Notes: generated by a model from the sequence alone, not told the origin. 6,775 nucleotides of DNA from Clostridia bacterium (GCA_900759005.1 CAAEUQ010000058.1:1-6775); one strand, 5' to 3'. Shown: positions 1 through 5,880, counted from the stretch's first letter. Made by a program: numbers and translations.

Positions 1-1056
1 ATCTGCGATGTGTACAATCCGGACGGCACGCCGTTCATCGGCGATCCCAGAGGCACGCTGAAGCGCGTTCTGAAGCGCGCGGAGGATATGGGCTATTCCT
101 TCAATGTCGGCCCCGAATGCGAATTCTTCCTGTTCCAGACCGATGAAAAGGGCCGCCCGACCACGGAGACCTCCGACGAAGCCGGTTATTTCGATCTCGG
201 CCCGCTCGATCATGGCGAGAGCACGCGCCGCGAAATCTGCATGGCGCTCGAGCAGATGGGCTTTGAAATCGAAGCGTCACATCACGAAGTCGCCGCCGGA
301 CAGCACGAGGTCGATTTCAAATACGCCGACGCGCTGACCGCCGCCGACAACATCATGACCTTCAAGCTCGCAGTAAAAACCCTTGCGCAGAAGAACGGTC
401 TGCACGCGACGTTCATGCCCAAGCCCGTATTCGGCATCAATGGCAGCGGAATGCATACGAATATGTCCCTGTTCAAGGACGGCAAAAACGTATTCGCCGA
501 TCCGACCGACCCGCGCGGTCTTTCCAAGGAAGCGTATGCGTTTATCGCGGGACTGCTCACCCACGTTCGCGCGATGACCGCGATCACGAACCCGCTGGTC
601 AACTCCTACAAGCGTCTGGTACCCGGCTATGAAGCACCGTGCTATCTGGCATGGTCCGCCAGCAACCGCAGCGCGCTGATTCGAATTCCCGCCGCGCGCG
701 GTCAGGCAACCCGCGTAGAGCTGAGATGCCCGGATCCGGCGTGCAATCCGTATCTGACGCTGGCGGTCTGCCTCGCGTCAGGTCTTGACGGCATCGAAAA
801 GGGCATGACCCCTCCGGACGAAATCACCGATAACATTTTCGCGATGGACAACGCGGAACGCGCCGCGCGCGGCATCGAAAACCTGCCGTCGAGCCTGAAG
901 GAAGCGGTGGACGTGATGCGCACGGACAAGCTGATTCTCGATACGCTCGGCGATCACATCGTAAGCCAGTATACCGAGGGCAAATACCGCGAGTGGGACG
1001 AATATCGCACGCACGTCAGCAGCTGGGAAATCGACAAATATCTGACCATTTATTAA
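1..1056 (+). CDS. glnA: Glutamine synthetase, type I-alpha (5'-truncated by window)
   Basis: This cytoplasmic enzyme joins ammonia to glutamate using ATP to make glutamine, the entry point of nitrogen assimilation. The frame is open from base 1, so the N-terminus lies outside the window; 351 codons are present. Against the ~444-residue Bacillus enzyme recalled from memory, roughly 90 residues are missing. Visible motifs are GPECEFFLF, the SHHEVAAGQHEVDF active-site stretch, the NGSGMHTNMSLF nucleotide/glutamate-site region, NSYKRLVPGYEAPCY, and NRSALIRIPAARG, which includes the flap and substrate-binding arginines. The end, WEIDKYLTIY, resembles the GSI-alpha C-terminus. The site where GSI-beta enzymes carry an adenylylated Tyr reads GIENLP here, so adenylylation control is not expected; GSI-alpha enzymes are usually feedback-inhibited instead. 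An ANTAR regulator gene follows 58 nt downstream, an arrangement known in clostridia. The family call is secure. The promoter is not in the window. Confidence 0.97.
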   Translation: MCDVYNPDGTPFIGDPRGTLKRVLKRAEDMGYSFNVGPECEFFLFQTDEKGRPTTETSDEAGYFDLGPLDHGESTRREICMALEQMGFEIEASHHEVAAGQHEVDFKYADALTAADNIMTFKLAVKTLAQKNGLHATFMPKPVFGINGSGMHTNMSLFKDGKNVFADPTDPRGLSKEAYAFIAGLLTHVRAMTAITNPLVNSYKRLVPGYEAPCYLAWSASNRSALIRIPAARGQATRVELRCPDPACNPYLTLAVCLASGLDGIEKGMTPPDEITDNIFAMDNAERAARGIENLPSSLKEAVDVMRTDKLILDTLGDHIVSQYTEGKYREWDEYRTHVSSWEIDKYLTIY

Positions 1057-1064
1057 CGCACATC

Positions 1065-1088
1065 GGCGGGAGAGCAAGCTCTCCCGCC
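1065..1088 (+). other. Perfect GC-rich hairpin between glnA and the ANTAR gene
   Basis: GGCGGGAGAGC and GCTCTCCCGCC are perfect inverted repeats separated by AA, giving a stem of 10-11 bp capped by a tight 4-nt (CAAG) loop. It begins 9 nt after the glnA stop and ends 26 nt before the next start codon. No run of five or more T follows (the next bases are AGCATTGGTTTAAGG), so it is a poor intrinsic terminator. It could protect the glnA 3' end, set a processing point, or partly attenuate read-through into the regulator gene. It does not show the paired hexanucleotide loops typical of ANTAR-bound RNAs. Confidence 0.7.
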
Positions 1089-1114
1089 AGCATTGGTTTA
1101 AGGAGGCGCGAGGC

Positions 1115-1642
1115 ATGGCGAAAATCATCGTTGGATTCTCAAACAGGCAGGCGCTTTCAAAAATTTCGGCGGTGCTGGAGCGAAATGGCTTTACCGTACT
1201 GCGCCAGTGTCTGACCGGAAACGAAATCATGCGTGCGTTTTCGATGTGTCAGGATGGGATACTCGTCTGCGGCGCGCGTTTTCCCGACCGCACTGCCAAT
1301 CAGATTGCCGAGGATTTGGATTCGCGCGCGCTGATGCTGATCGCCGATCGTCCGGACAAGCTCGAAATGTGCGATCTGCCCGAGGAAAACAAGCTGGCGA
1401 TGCCGTTTTCCGCATCCGAGCTGGTAAACGCCGTGCAGTCGCTGGTCAAACTGCACGACGCGCGAATGCCGCGCCGAAACGAGCCGGAGCGCGCGGAGGT
1501 CGATCAGGCGAAAGTGATTCTGATGCGCGAAAAAGACTTTTCCGAAGGCGAAGCGCACCGGTATCTGCAGAAAAAATCCATGTCGATGAATATGCGTTTG
1601 ATCGATTACGCGAGAATGATCAACAGGGGCGGTTCCGTTTGA
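1115..1642 (+). CDS. ANTAR-domain antitermination regulator with degenerate receiver (NasT/NitR-like)
   Basis: This is a 175-residue predicted RNA-binding regulator. ANTAR proteins bind paired stem-loops in leader RNA and prevent transcription termination. Residues ~1-115 have a CheY-like receiver fold pattern. Residues ~125-170 form the three-helix ANTAR domain (VDQAKVILMREKDFSEGEAH, then RLIDYARMIN). The receiver is degenerate: the N-terminal acidic pair is Gly7-Phe8, the phospho-acceptor position (before ARFPD) is Gly53, and the conserved Lys before Pro is Met96. Phosphorylation is therefore unlikely, and another input such as protein contact is inferred. The ATG at 1115 has AAGGAGG ending 8 nt upstream. 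The gene lies just after glnA and is probably co-transcribed with it. In clostridia such glnA-linked ANTAR proteins (NitR in solventogenic species) are linked to nitrogen control. Its RNA target is not visible here. Confidence 0.92.
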   Translation: MAKIIVGFSNRQALSKISAVLERNGFTVLRQCLTGNEIMRAFSMCQDGILVCGARFPDRTANQIAEDLDSRALMLIADRPDKLEMCDLPEENKLAMPFSASELVNAVQSLVKLHDARMPRRNEPERAEVDQAKVILMREKDFSEGEAHRYLQKKSMSMNMRLIDYARMINRGGSV

Positions 1643-1654
1643 ATCGCCCTTTTT
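1627..1654 (+). terminator. Intrinsic terminator of the glnA-ANTAR unit
   Basis: The left arm GGGCGGTTC (1627-1635) pairs with GAATCGCCC (1641-1649) as a 9-bp stem with one G-U pair and a 5-nt loop (CGTTT), followed directly by TTTTT. The left arm and loop lie inside the last codons of the ANTAR gene, and its TGA stop (1640-1642) spans the loop/right-arm junction. Translation to the stop would therefore cover the hairpin. Confidence 0.85.
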
Positions 1655-1669
1655 CATTGCCCTGTGATC

Positions 1670-1682
1670 TTCAAAAATTGAA
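1670..1682. repeat. Short AT-rich inverted repeat TTCAA-AAA-TTGAA
   Basis: A 5-bp inverted repeat with a 3-nt spacer lies between the ANTAR terminator and the MATE remnant. It could be a protein site or chance; nothing else supports a function. The rest of 1655-1766 is AT-rich non-coding DNA. Confidence 0.25.
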
Positions 1683-1705
1683 TAACAATCCATTGAATAC
1701 AGGTA

Positions 1706-1736
1706 TTGGACATCCGCGGCGATTCTTTCTTATATA
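1706..1736 (+). promoter_or_regulatory. Weak candidate promoter for the MATE remnant
   Basis: TTGGAC at 1706-1711 and TATATA at 1731-1736 are the best -35/-10 pair upstream of the MATE start, but the 19-nt spacer is longer than ideal. The upstream unit ends in a good terminator, so the MATE gene would have needed its own promoter. Confidence 0.3.
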
Positions 1737-1766
1737 TAGGAAGAAAACCGTACGGAGGCAAAAAGC

Positions 1767-2421
1767 ATGGGCAAAGCGAAAGACGGAACCTTCTCCGTTC
1801 GCGGGCTGATCCGGCTGATCATTCCGCTGATGATCGGGCTTACACTGGATCTGATCGTGGGCATAATCGATTCGGTGATGCTCTCGGGCAGCGGCGAAGC
1901 GGCGGTATCCGGCGTATCGCTGGTGGATTCGCTGATTCAGCTGCTGATTTACATCTTTGCGGCGCTCGCAGCGGGCGGCGCAATCATTGCGGGGCAATAT
2001 CTTGGCGCGAAAAACAATCGCGGCGCAAATCGCGCAGCAGGCGTACTCGTCTGACTGAACGCGCTGGTTTCGCTGGGTGCGATGCTTCTTGGCGCTCGTG
2101 CTGCGCGAATGGCTGCTCCGACGGCTTTTCGGCGCAATCGGCGATGGCGTTTATTTCCACGCGAAGCGCTATTTCGACGTCGTGGCGTTCACCATTCCGG
2201 CGATCGGATTGTACGAATCCGGCAAATCGATTTTCCGAACGATGAACGACACGAAAACCACAATGGTGCTCTCGCTGATCATGAACGCGATCAACGCCGC
2301 CGACAATTTCATTCTGATTTACGCATTTCACCTGAGCGCGCGGCTCGGCAATTGCAACGCTCGTCTCTCGCTGGACGGCGGCGTCTGGATGCGCAAGGGC
2401 GTCGTGAATCCCGCCAAATAA
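1767..2421 (+). pseudogene. Decayed MATE-family efflux transporter (N-terminal half only)
   Basis: The intact gene would encode a ~450-residue membrane antiporter of the MATE family that exports drugs or metabolites. ATG 1767 is preceded by GGAGG 8 nt upstream. The first 95 codons match a MATE N-terminus: RLIIPLMIGLTLDLIVGIID, then GEAAVSGVSLVDS, then AALAAGGAIIAGQYLGAKN. Frame 3 then meets TGA at 2052-2054, but the same frame continues with LNALVSLGAMLL. A one-base insertion near 2091 moves the sequence to frame 1 (LALVLREWLLRRLFG, then FTIPAIGLYESGKSIFRTMN and NAADNFILIYAFHLS). Near 2340 it shifts again to frame 2 (GSAIATLVSR), and near 2380 probably back to frame 1 (GGVWMRKG). Homology fades by about 2421, roughly where the sixth helix would end, so the second half is missing. 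Nonsense, several indels and truncation together indicate real decay. The 3' boundary is approximate. Confidence 0.88.
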
Positions 2422-2451
2422 CGGATTTTCATAAATTAACCTTTCCCGCTC

Positions 2452-2480
2452 TTGACTTGAAGGCGGAAATTGCTTATAAT
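2452..2480 (+). promoter_or_regulatory. Near-consensus sigma-A promoter of the tetR-ABC operon
   Basis: TTGACT (2452-2457), a 17-nt spacer and a perfect TATAAT (2475-2480) are seen. Transcription would start near 2487, leaving a ~60-nt leader before the tetR ATG at 2547. The region from 2422 to the promoter holds no gene and no terminator, so nothing obvious separates the operon from MATE read-through. Confidence 0.88.
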
Positions 2481-2493
2481 ATGCTAAAACGGA

Positions 2494-2526
2494 TGATTCA
2501 AATCAGTTGTTGCGTATCATGCGTAT
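2494..2526. promoter_or_regulatory. Candidate operator repeats just downstream of the tetR promoter
   Basis: TGATT-CA-AATCA (2494-2505) is a 5-bp inverted repeat beginning about 14 nt past the -10 box, near the expected transcription start. It is followed by GCGTAT direct repeats at 2512-2517 and 2521-2526. TetR proteins often repress their own operon through a palindrome overlapping or just following the promoter, so the place fits. The repeats are short and could be chance. Confidence 0.35.
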
Positions 2527-2546
2527 TTAAAAAAGGAGCGATCATT

Positions 2547-3155
2547 ATGCCGCCGAAACCGAAATTCACCCGCGAGGAAATCATCGCCGCCGCGCTGGAT
2601 ATCGTGCGCGAGCGCGGTTTGAAGGGGCTGACGGCGCGCGATCTGGGCGCGCGTCTGGGCGCGTCGGCGCGGCCGATTTTCACAGTGTTTGAAAACATGG
2701 AGGATTTGACGCGCGAGGTTTATGCCGCGGCGACGGCGCGAATGGGCGTTTACGCCGATCGGACGAGCAAATACGCCCCCGAATCCAAGCGAATGGGAAT
2801 GCAGATGGCGATATTCGCGCGCGAGGAACCAAAGCTGTTTCAGCTGCTTCTGATGCGTGAAAACGAAAACATCACCAGCTCGGACGTTCTGTTTGAAAAC
2901 CTTGGACCGGACTCGGCAAAATGCATTCAGGCGATGCAGCAATGCTATGATCTGGACGTCGGCTCGGCGCGCGCACTGTTCGAGCAGGTATGGATCTTCA
3001 CTTACGGCGTTTCGGCGCTGTGCGCCACCGGCATGTGCCGCTTTTCGGACGATGAATTAAGCGAAATGCTCACGCGCGAATTCACCGGCGCACTCGCGCA
3101 GATTCGCGCGGCAATCAAGCCCTCAGGAGGAAATCAGAATGCAGCCGATCATTGA
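2547..3155 (+). CDS. TetR/AcrR-family transcriptional regulator
   Basis: This 202-residue protein is probably a DNA-binding repressor of its own operon, released by a small-molecule ligand. The TetR_N helix-turn-helix spans residues ~8-55 (FTREEIIAAALDIVRERGLK, then LTARDLGARLGASARPIFTVFENMEDL). The recognition-helix region reads ARPIFTVF instead of the commoner GTLYYHF type, a variant I associate with clostridial TetR proteins. The C-terminal half is helical and would form the dimer and ligand pocket; it has Cys residues near WIFTYGVSALCATGMCRF. ATG 2547 is chosen because AAGGAG ends 8 nt upstream and the TetR domain begins at once. The frame is open further upstream only because it happens to match one frame of the MATE remnant. 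The 3' end overlaps the ATPase gene by 17 nt and contains that gene's RBS, so the two are coupled. The ligand is unknown. Confidence 0.93.
   Translation: MPPKPKFTREEIIAAALDIVRERGLKGLTARDLGARLGASARPIFTVFENMEDLTREVYAAATARMGVYADRTSKYAPESKRMGMQMAIFAREEPKLFQLLLMRENENITSSDVLFENLGPDSAKCIQAMQQCYDLDVGSARALFEQVWIFTYGVSALCATGMCRFSDDELSEMLTREFTGALAQIRAAIKPSGGNQNAADH
3125..3130 (+). promoter_or_regulatory. Ribosome binding site of the ABC ATPase, inside tetR
   Basis: AGGAGG lies 8 nt before ATG 3139, within the last codons of tetR. This decides the ATPase start and implies translational coupling to the regulator. Confidence 0.85.
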
Positions 3156-4047
3156 AATTGAACATCTGAACAAATCGTTCGGCGACATCAAAGCCGTCGA
3201 CGATCTGACCTTCCAGGTTCGCCCGGGCGAACTGTTCGCGTTTCTGGGCGTAAACGGCGCGGGCAAATCCACCACGATCTCGATTCTCTGCGGTCTTCTC
3301 AAAAAGGATTCCGGCTCGGTGCGCATCTGCGGCGCGAACGCGGAGCATTCCGGAAAGGAAATCGTGCGGCGGCTGGGCGTTGTGTTCCAGTCGTCGGTGC
3401 TGGATCAGGCGCTTACGGTGCGCGACAACCTGCTCAGCCGCGCGACGCTTTACGGGATCACCGGACAGGCACTGAAGGATCGCCTGGACGCGCTTTCGGA
3501 AATGCTCGATCTGAAGCCGCTGATGCGCCGCACGGTCGGCAAGCTTTCGGGCGGTCAGCGCCGGCGCATCGACATTGCGCGCGCGCTCCTGCATTCGCCG
3601 GAGATTCTGATTCTGGACGAGCCGACGACCGGTCTCGACCCGCAGACGCGCAAAATGATCTGGGACGCGGTGCGCTCGCTGCGCGAGAAGGAAAACATGA
3701 CTGTGTTCCTGACCACGCATTATATGGAAGAAGCGGCGGACGCGGATTACGTAATCATTCTCGATTCCGGCAAAATTGCCGCGGAGGGCACGCCGCTTCA
3801 GCTGAAGAACGCGTATACCGGCGATTTCATAACGCTGTACCATGCGGACGAAGCGGCGGTGCGCGATCTCGGCTATCCGGTGGAAGCGCTGCCGGACGCA
3901 CTGCGCGTAGCGGTGCCGGACACGCGTGCGGTCACGGAATTGATTCTGGCGCATCCGGAGCTGTTCATCGATTATGAGGTTGCAAAAGGCAAAATGGACG
4001 ATGTTTTTCTCGCGGTAACGGGCAAAAATCTGCCTGCGGGCGCATAA
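3139..4047 (+). CDS. ABC-2 type exporter ATP-binding protein (DrrA/CcmA-like)
   Basis: This is the nucleotide-binding subunit of a membrane exporter; it hydrolyses ATP in the cytoplasm to drive the permease encoded next door. All motifs are intact in 302 residues: Walker A GVNGAGKST (37-45), Q-loop Gln84, signature LSGGQ (136-140), Walker B ILILDE (156-161), D-loop GLD (165-167) and switch His194. The ~80-residue C-terminal extension ending MDDVFLAVTGK is typical of the DrrA/daunorubicin-resistance branch of ATPases paired with ABC-2 permeases. The start at 3139 has AGGAGG 8 nt upstream and overlaps tetR. The stop is followed 12 nt later by the permease start, and the permease RBS (AAGGAGG) overlaps this gene's TAA. 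The transport substrate cannot be inferred; drug, lipid or peptide export are all possible. Confidence 0.96.
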   Translation: MQPIIEIEHLNKSFGDIKAVDDLTFQVRPGELFAFLGVNGAGKSTTISILCGLLKKDSGSVRICGANAEHSGKEIVRRLGVVFQSSVLDQALTVRDNLLSRATLYGITGQALKDRLDALSEMLDLKPLMRRTVGKLSGGQRRRIDIARALLHSPEILILDEPTTGLDPQTRKMIWDAVRSLREKENMTVFLTTHYMEEAADADYVIILDSGKIAAEGTPLQLKNAYTGDFITLYHADEAAVRDLGYPVEALPDALRVAVPDTRAVTELILAHPELFIDYEVAKGKMDDVFLAVTGKNLPAGA

Positions 4048-4059
4048 GGAGGCGAAATC

Positions 4060-4950
4060 ATGACGGGTCTTGGCGCGCTGATTCGGCGCAATGTTAAACT
4101 CTATTTCAAGGATAAGGGAATGTTTTTCACCTCGCTGATTACGCCGATGATTCTGCTGGTGCTGTATTCGACATTTCTCGGAAACGTTTATCGCGACTCG
4201 TTTGTTTCGGCGATTCCGCCGCTGGTTCAGCTTCCGAACAAGCTGATCAACGCTACCATCGGCGGACAGCTGATTTCGTCGCTGCTCGCAATCAGCTGCG
4301 TAACGGTCACGTTCTGCTGCAATATGCTGATGGTTCAGGATAAAGTGACCGGCGCGCGGCGCGACCTGATGATGACGCCGGCAAAGCCGTCCATGCTCGC
4401 GCTGGGCTATTATCTCGCGACGCTGGTTTCGTCCGCGATCGTATGCCTTGTCGCAACAGGCTGCTGCCTGATTTACCTTTCGCAGGTTGGTTGGTACATG
4501 ACGATCGGCGACGTGCTGGCGATGCTGCTGGACGCAATGCTTCTGGTTCTGTTCGGCGCGGCGCTTTCCAGTGCAATCAACTTCTTCCTCTCCTCGCAGG
4601 GGCAGATTTCGGCGGTCGGCACGGTCGTTTCCTCGGGCTATGGATTCATCTGCGGCGCATATATGCCGATTTCGAATTTCTCCGCAGGGCTTCAGAAGGT
4701 GCTTTCATTCCTGCCGGGCACGTATGGAACGAGCCTTTTGCGCAATCACGCGCTGGCGGGCGTGTTCCGCGAGATGGACGCGCTGGGGCTTCCGGCGGAA
4801 ATCATTTCGGGCATTCGCGATTCGGTGGACTGCAATCTTTATTTCTTCGGCTCCGAGGTGCATACGGGAACGATGTACCTGATCATGATTGCCGGCATTG
4901 CAGCGCTTCTGGGCGCGTACGTGCTTCTGAATGCGCTGAAGCGGAGATAA
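4060..4950 (+). CDS. ABC-2 type transporter permease (DrrB-like)
   Basis: This 296-residue integral membrane protein would dimerise and pair with the upstream ATPase to form an exporter. About six membrane segments can be read: residues ~24-41, ~70-91, ~113-137, ~151-172, ~183-204 and ~272-292. The cytoplasmic stretch between the second and third (DKVTGARRDLMMTPAKPSML) is typical of ABC-2 permeases, as is the GYGFICGAYMPISNF region, followed by the SFLPGTYGTSLLRN segment. The long loop before the last helix (residues ~225-270) is probably extracytoplasmic. ATG 4060 has AAGGAGG overlapping the ATPase stop, with 7 nt spacing. The lipoprotein gene starts 3 nt after its TAA. The family assignment is firm; the substrate is unknown. 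Confidence 0.95.
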   Translation: MTGLGALIRRNVKLYFKDKGMFFTSLITPMILLVLYSTFLGNVYRDSFVSAIPPLVQLPNKLINATIGGQLISSLLAISCVTVTFCCNMLMVQDKVTGARRDLMMTPAKPSMLALGYYLATLVSSAIVCLVATGCCLIYLSQVGWYMTIGDVLAMLLDAMLLVLFGAALSSAINFFLSSQGQISAVGTVVSSGYGFICGAYMPISNFSAGLQKVLSFLPGTYGTSLLRNHALAGVFREMDALGLPAEIISGIRDSVDCNLYFFGSEVHTGTMYLIMIAGIAALLGAYVLLNALKRR

Positions 4951-4953
4951 AAA

Positions 4954-5318
4954 ATGAAAAAACGGCTTTGGCAATCGCGCTGGCGGCGCTCATTCTGATG
5001 CTGAGCGCGTGCGCGGCAAACGGAGCGGTTTATTCGCGCGTTCAAGTGGGCGACCGAATTGATCTGACGCTCAAGCGTCTAAACGGCAGGTTCGATCAGA
5101 CGCTGTATGCGAAAGCGGGCGATTCGATCAACGTAACCGCCTCCGATCTCACCGGCACGGTGCGCCTGACCTTTTCGCTTCACAATCAGGATCCGATTTA
5201 CGACGGCACTGATTTGCCCGAATCGTTCGCCGTAAACGTATCCGAGCAGGGCGAATACACGCTCTCTCTGACCGGAAAAGGCGCGGGGCATTTCATTTTC
5301 GAGGTCGTTCACCCGTGA
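4954..5318 (+). CDS. Small secreted lipoprotein, frame-shifted next to its start codon
   Basis: This is a predicted surface lipoprotein of no recognised family. The coding frame (frame 3, ending TGA 5316-5318) reads TALAIALAALILMLSAC followed by AANG: a hydrophobic signal segment, the lipobox LSAC and the acylated Cys at 5010-5012. The ~102-residue mature part is rich in Thr, Ser, Asp and alternating hydrophobics and looks like a beta-sandwich (e.g. YSRVQVGDRIDLTLKRL). The only well-placed ATG (4954, with GGAG 7 nt upstream) is in another frame and would make a 14-residue peptide. Adding one A to the A6 run at 4957-4962 would give MKKTALAIAL, a textbook lipoprotein start. The gene is therefore frame-shifted in this copy, slippage-dependent, or mis-sequenced. 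An in-frame TTG at 4968 is a weaker start lacking the basic n-region. It sits between the ABC permease and a GNAT gene, suggesting an accessory role at the cell surface. Confidence 0.7.
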
Positions 5319-5809
5319 TTCGAACAGAAAGGCTTTGTCTGCGGCGGTTTCAGCCGGGCGATTCCCTTACCTTTCTTGCCGACCCCGAGGTCGTTCGGTT
5401 CGAACCGTATCCGCCGCTGAACGAAGCGCAGCAGGCGGATACGCTTGCCGCGCGGATTCAGGATTCAGCGTTTCTCGCGATTGAATTCAAGGGGGCGGTC
5501 ATCGGCAATCTCTATCTCGGCGCGCGCGAATTCGGCGCTATTGAACTGGGCTATGCGCTCGCCCGCGCGCATTGGCACAATGGCTTTGCTAAAGAAGCGG
5601 CGGGCGCGGCGATTCAGGCGGCGTTCGCGTCCGGCGCACATCGGATTTACGCCGAATGCGATCCGGAAAACGAAGCCTCGTGGCGATTGCTGGAGTCTCT
5701 CGGCTTTGCGCGCGAAGCGCATTTCCGCAAAAACGTCTATTTCAAAAAGGATTCAAGCGGCAATCCGATCTGGAAGGACGCATTCGTCTATTCCCTGCTC
5801 AATGAATAA
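5315..5809 (+). CDS. GNAT-family N-acetyltransferase (RimJ/RimL-like)
   Basis: This 164-residue cytoplasmic acetyltransferase would move an acetyl group from acetyl-CoA to an amine on a protein or small molecule. The order of elements is typical of the RimJ/RimL branch: IRTERLCLRRFQPGD at the N-terminus, AIEFKGAVIGNLYLG (residues ~55-69), IELGYALARAHWHNGFAKEA (76-95, the acetyl-CoA motif A region), and HRIYAECDPENEASWRLLES followed by LGF (109-131). The GTG start overlaps the lipoprotein TGA as GTGA, a classic coupling arrangement; only a weak GAGG lies 10 nt upstream, so translation probably depends on re-initiation. It is the last gene of the operon, 11 nt before a strong terminator. Next to an exporter and TetR, it may modify and detoxify the exported compound, but members of this family also acetylate proteins or sugars. 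The substrate is unknown. Confidence 0.92.
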   Translation: MIRTERLCLRRFQPGDSLTFLADPEVVRFEPYPPLNEAQQADTLAARIQDSAFLAIEFKGAVIGNLYLGAREFGAIELGYALARAHWHNGFAKEAAGAAIQAAFASGAHRIYAECDPENEASWRLLESLGFAREAHFRKNVYFKKDSSGNPIWKDAFVYSLLNE

Positions 5810-5820
5810 AGATTGATTTT

Positions 5821-5848
5821 CCCCGTCTTTTCAGGCGGGGCCTTTTTT
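5821..5848 (+). terminator. Intrinsic terminator closing the tetR-ABC-GNAT operon
   Basis: CCCCGTC (5821-5827) pairs with GGCGGGG (5834-5840), a 7-bp stem with one U-G pair and a 6-nt loop (TTTTCA). CC and six T follow (5843-5848). It lies 11 nt after the GNAT stop. Confidence 0.88.
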
Positions 5849-5851
5849 GTC

Positions 5852-5880
5852 TTGACCGCGCGGCACTCTTCGGCTATAAT
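5852..5880 (+). promoter_or_regulatory. Near-consensus sigma-A promoter of the rhamnosidase gene
   Basis: TTGACC (5852-5857), a 17-nt spacer and a perfect TATAAT (5875-5880) are seen. The expected start is near 5887, giving a ~34-nt leader with GAGGAG (5908-5913) 7 nt before ATG 5921. No operator palindrome or catabolite-control box is evident in the leader. Confidence 0.88.

Noticed and set aside
1057..1114. An ANTAR-binding dual hexaloop RNA element in the glnA-ANTAR gap
   Set aside because: Only one hairpin is present and its loop is about four bases, not the six-base loops with conserved A and G known for ANTAR targets.
1207..1809. A 200-codon open frame overlapping the ANTAR gene
   Set aside because: It is an Arg/Ala-rich shadow that runs across the terminator and the intergenic gap, and it has no domain or RBS.
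2052..2054. In-frame TGA in the MATE gene as a recoded sense codon (Trp or selenocysteine)
   Set aside because: Frameshifts follow near 2091 and 2340 and the gene is truncated, so recoding would not rescue it. TGA acts as a normal stop in the ANTAR and TetR genes.
2082..3155. A 357-codon open frame that looks like a MATE-TetR fusion
   Set aside because: The first 155 codons are out of frame with the MATE remnant after about 2091 and show no domain. A strong promoter and RBS sit directly before the TetR start at 2547.
3115..3954. A 279-codon open frame on the minus strand opposite the ABC ATPase
   Set aside because: It is Arg/His/Gln-rich with no recognisable domain, lacks a good RBS and mirrors the codon pattern of a clearly real ATPase gene.
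4443..4950. Upstream extension of the lipoprotein frame through the permease gene
   Set aside because: The translation there is the out-of-frame shadow of a well-supported ABC-2 permease, low in hydrophobic segments and without motifs. The lipoprotein signal begins only after 4954.
4954..4998. A 14-residue peptide (MKKRLWQSRWRRSF) from ATG 4954 as a real small basic peptide gene
   Set aside because: It has a good RBS, but the sequence is better explained as the out-of-frame start of the lipoprotein gene. A role as a leader peptide cannot be excluded.
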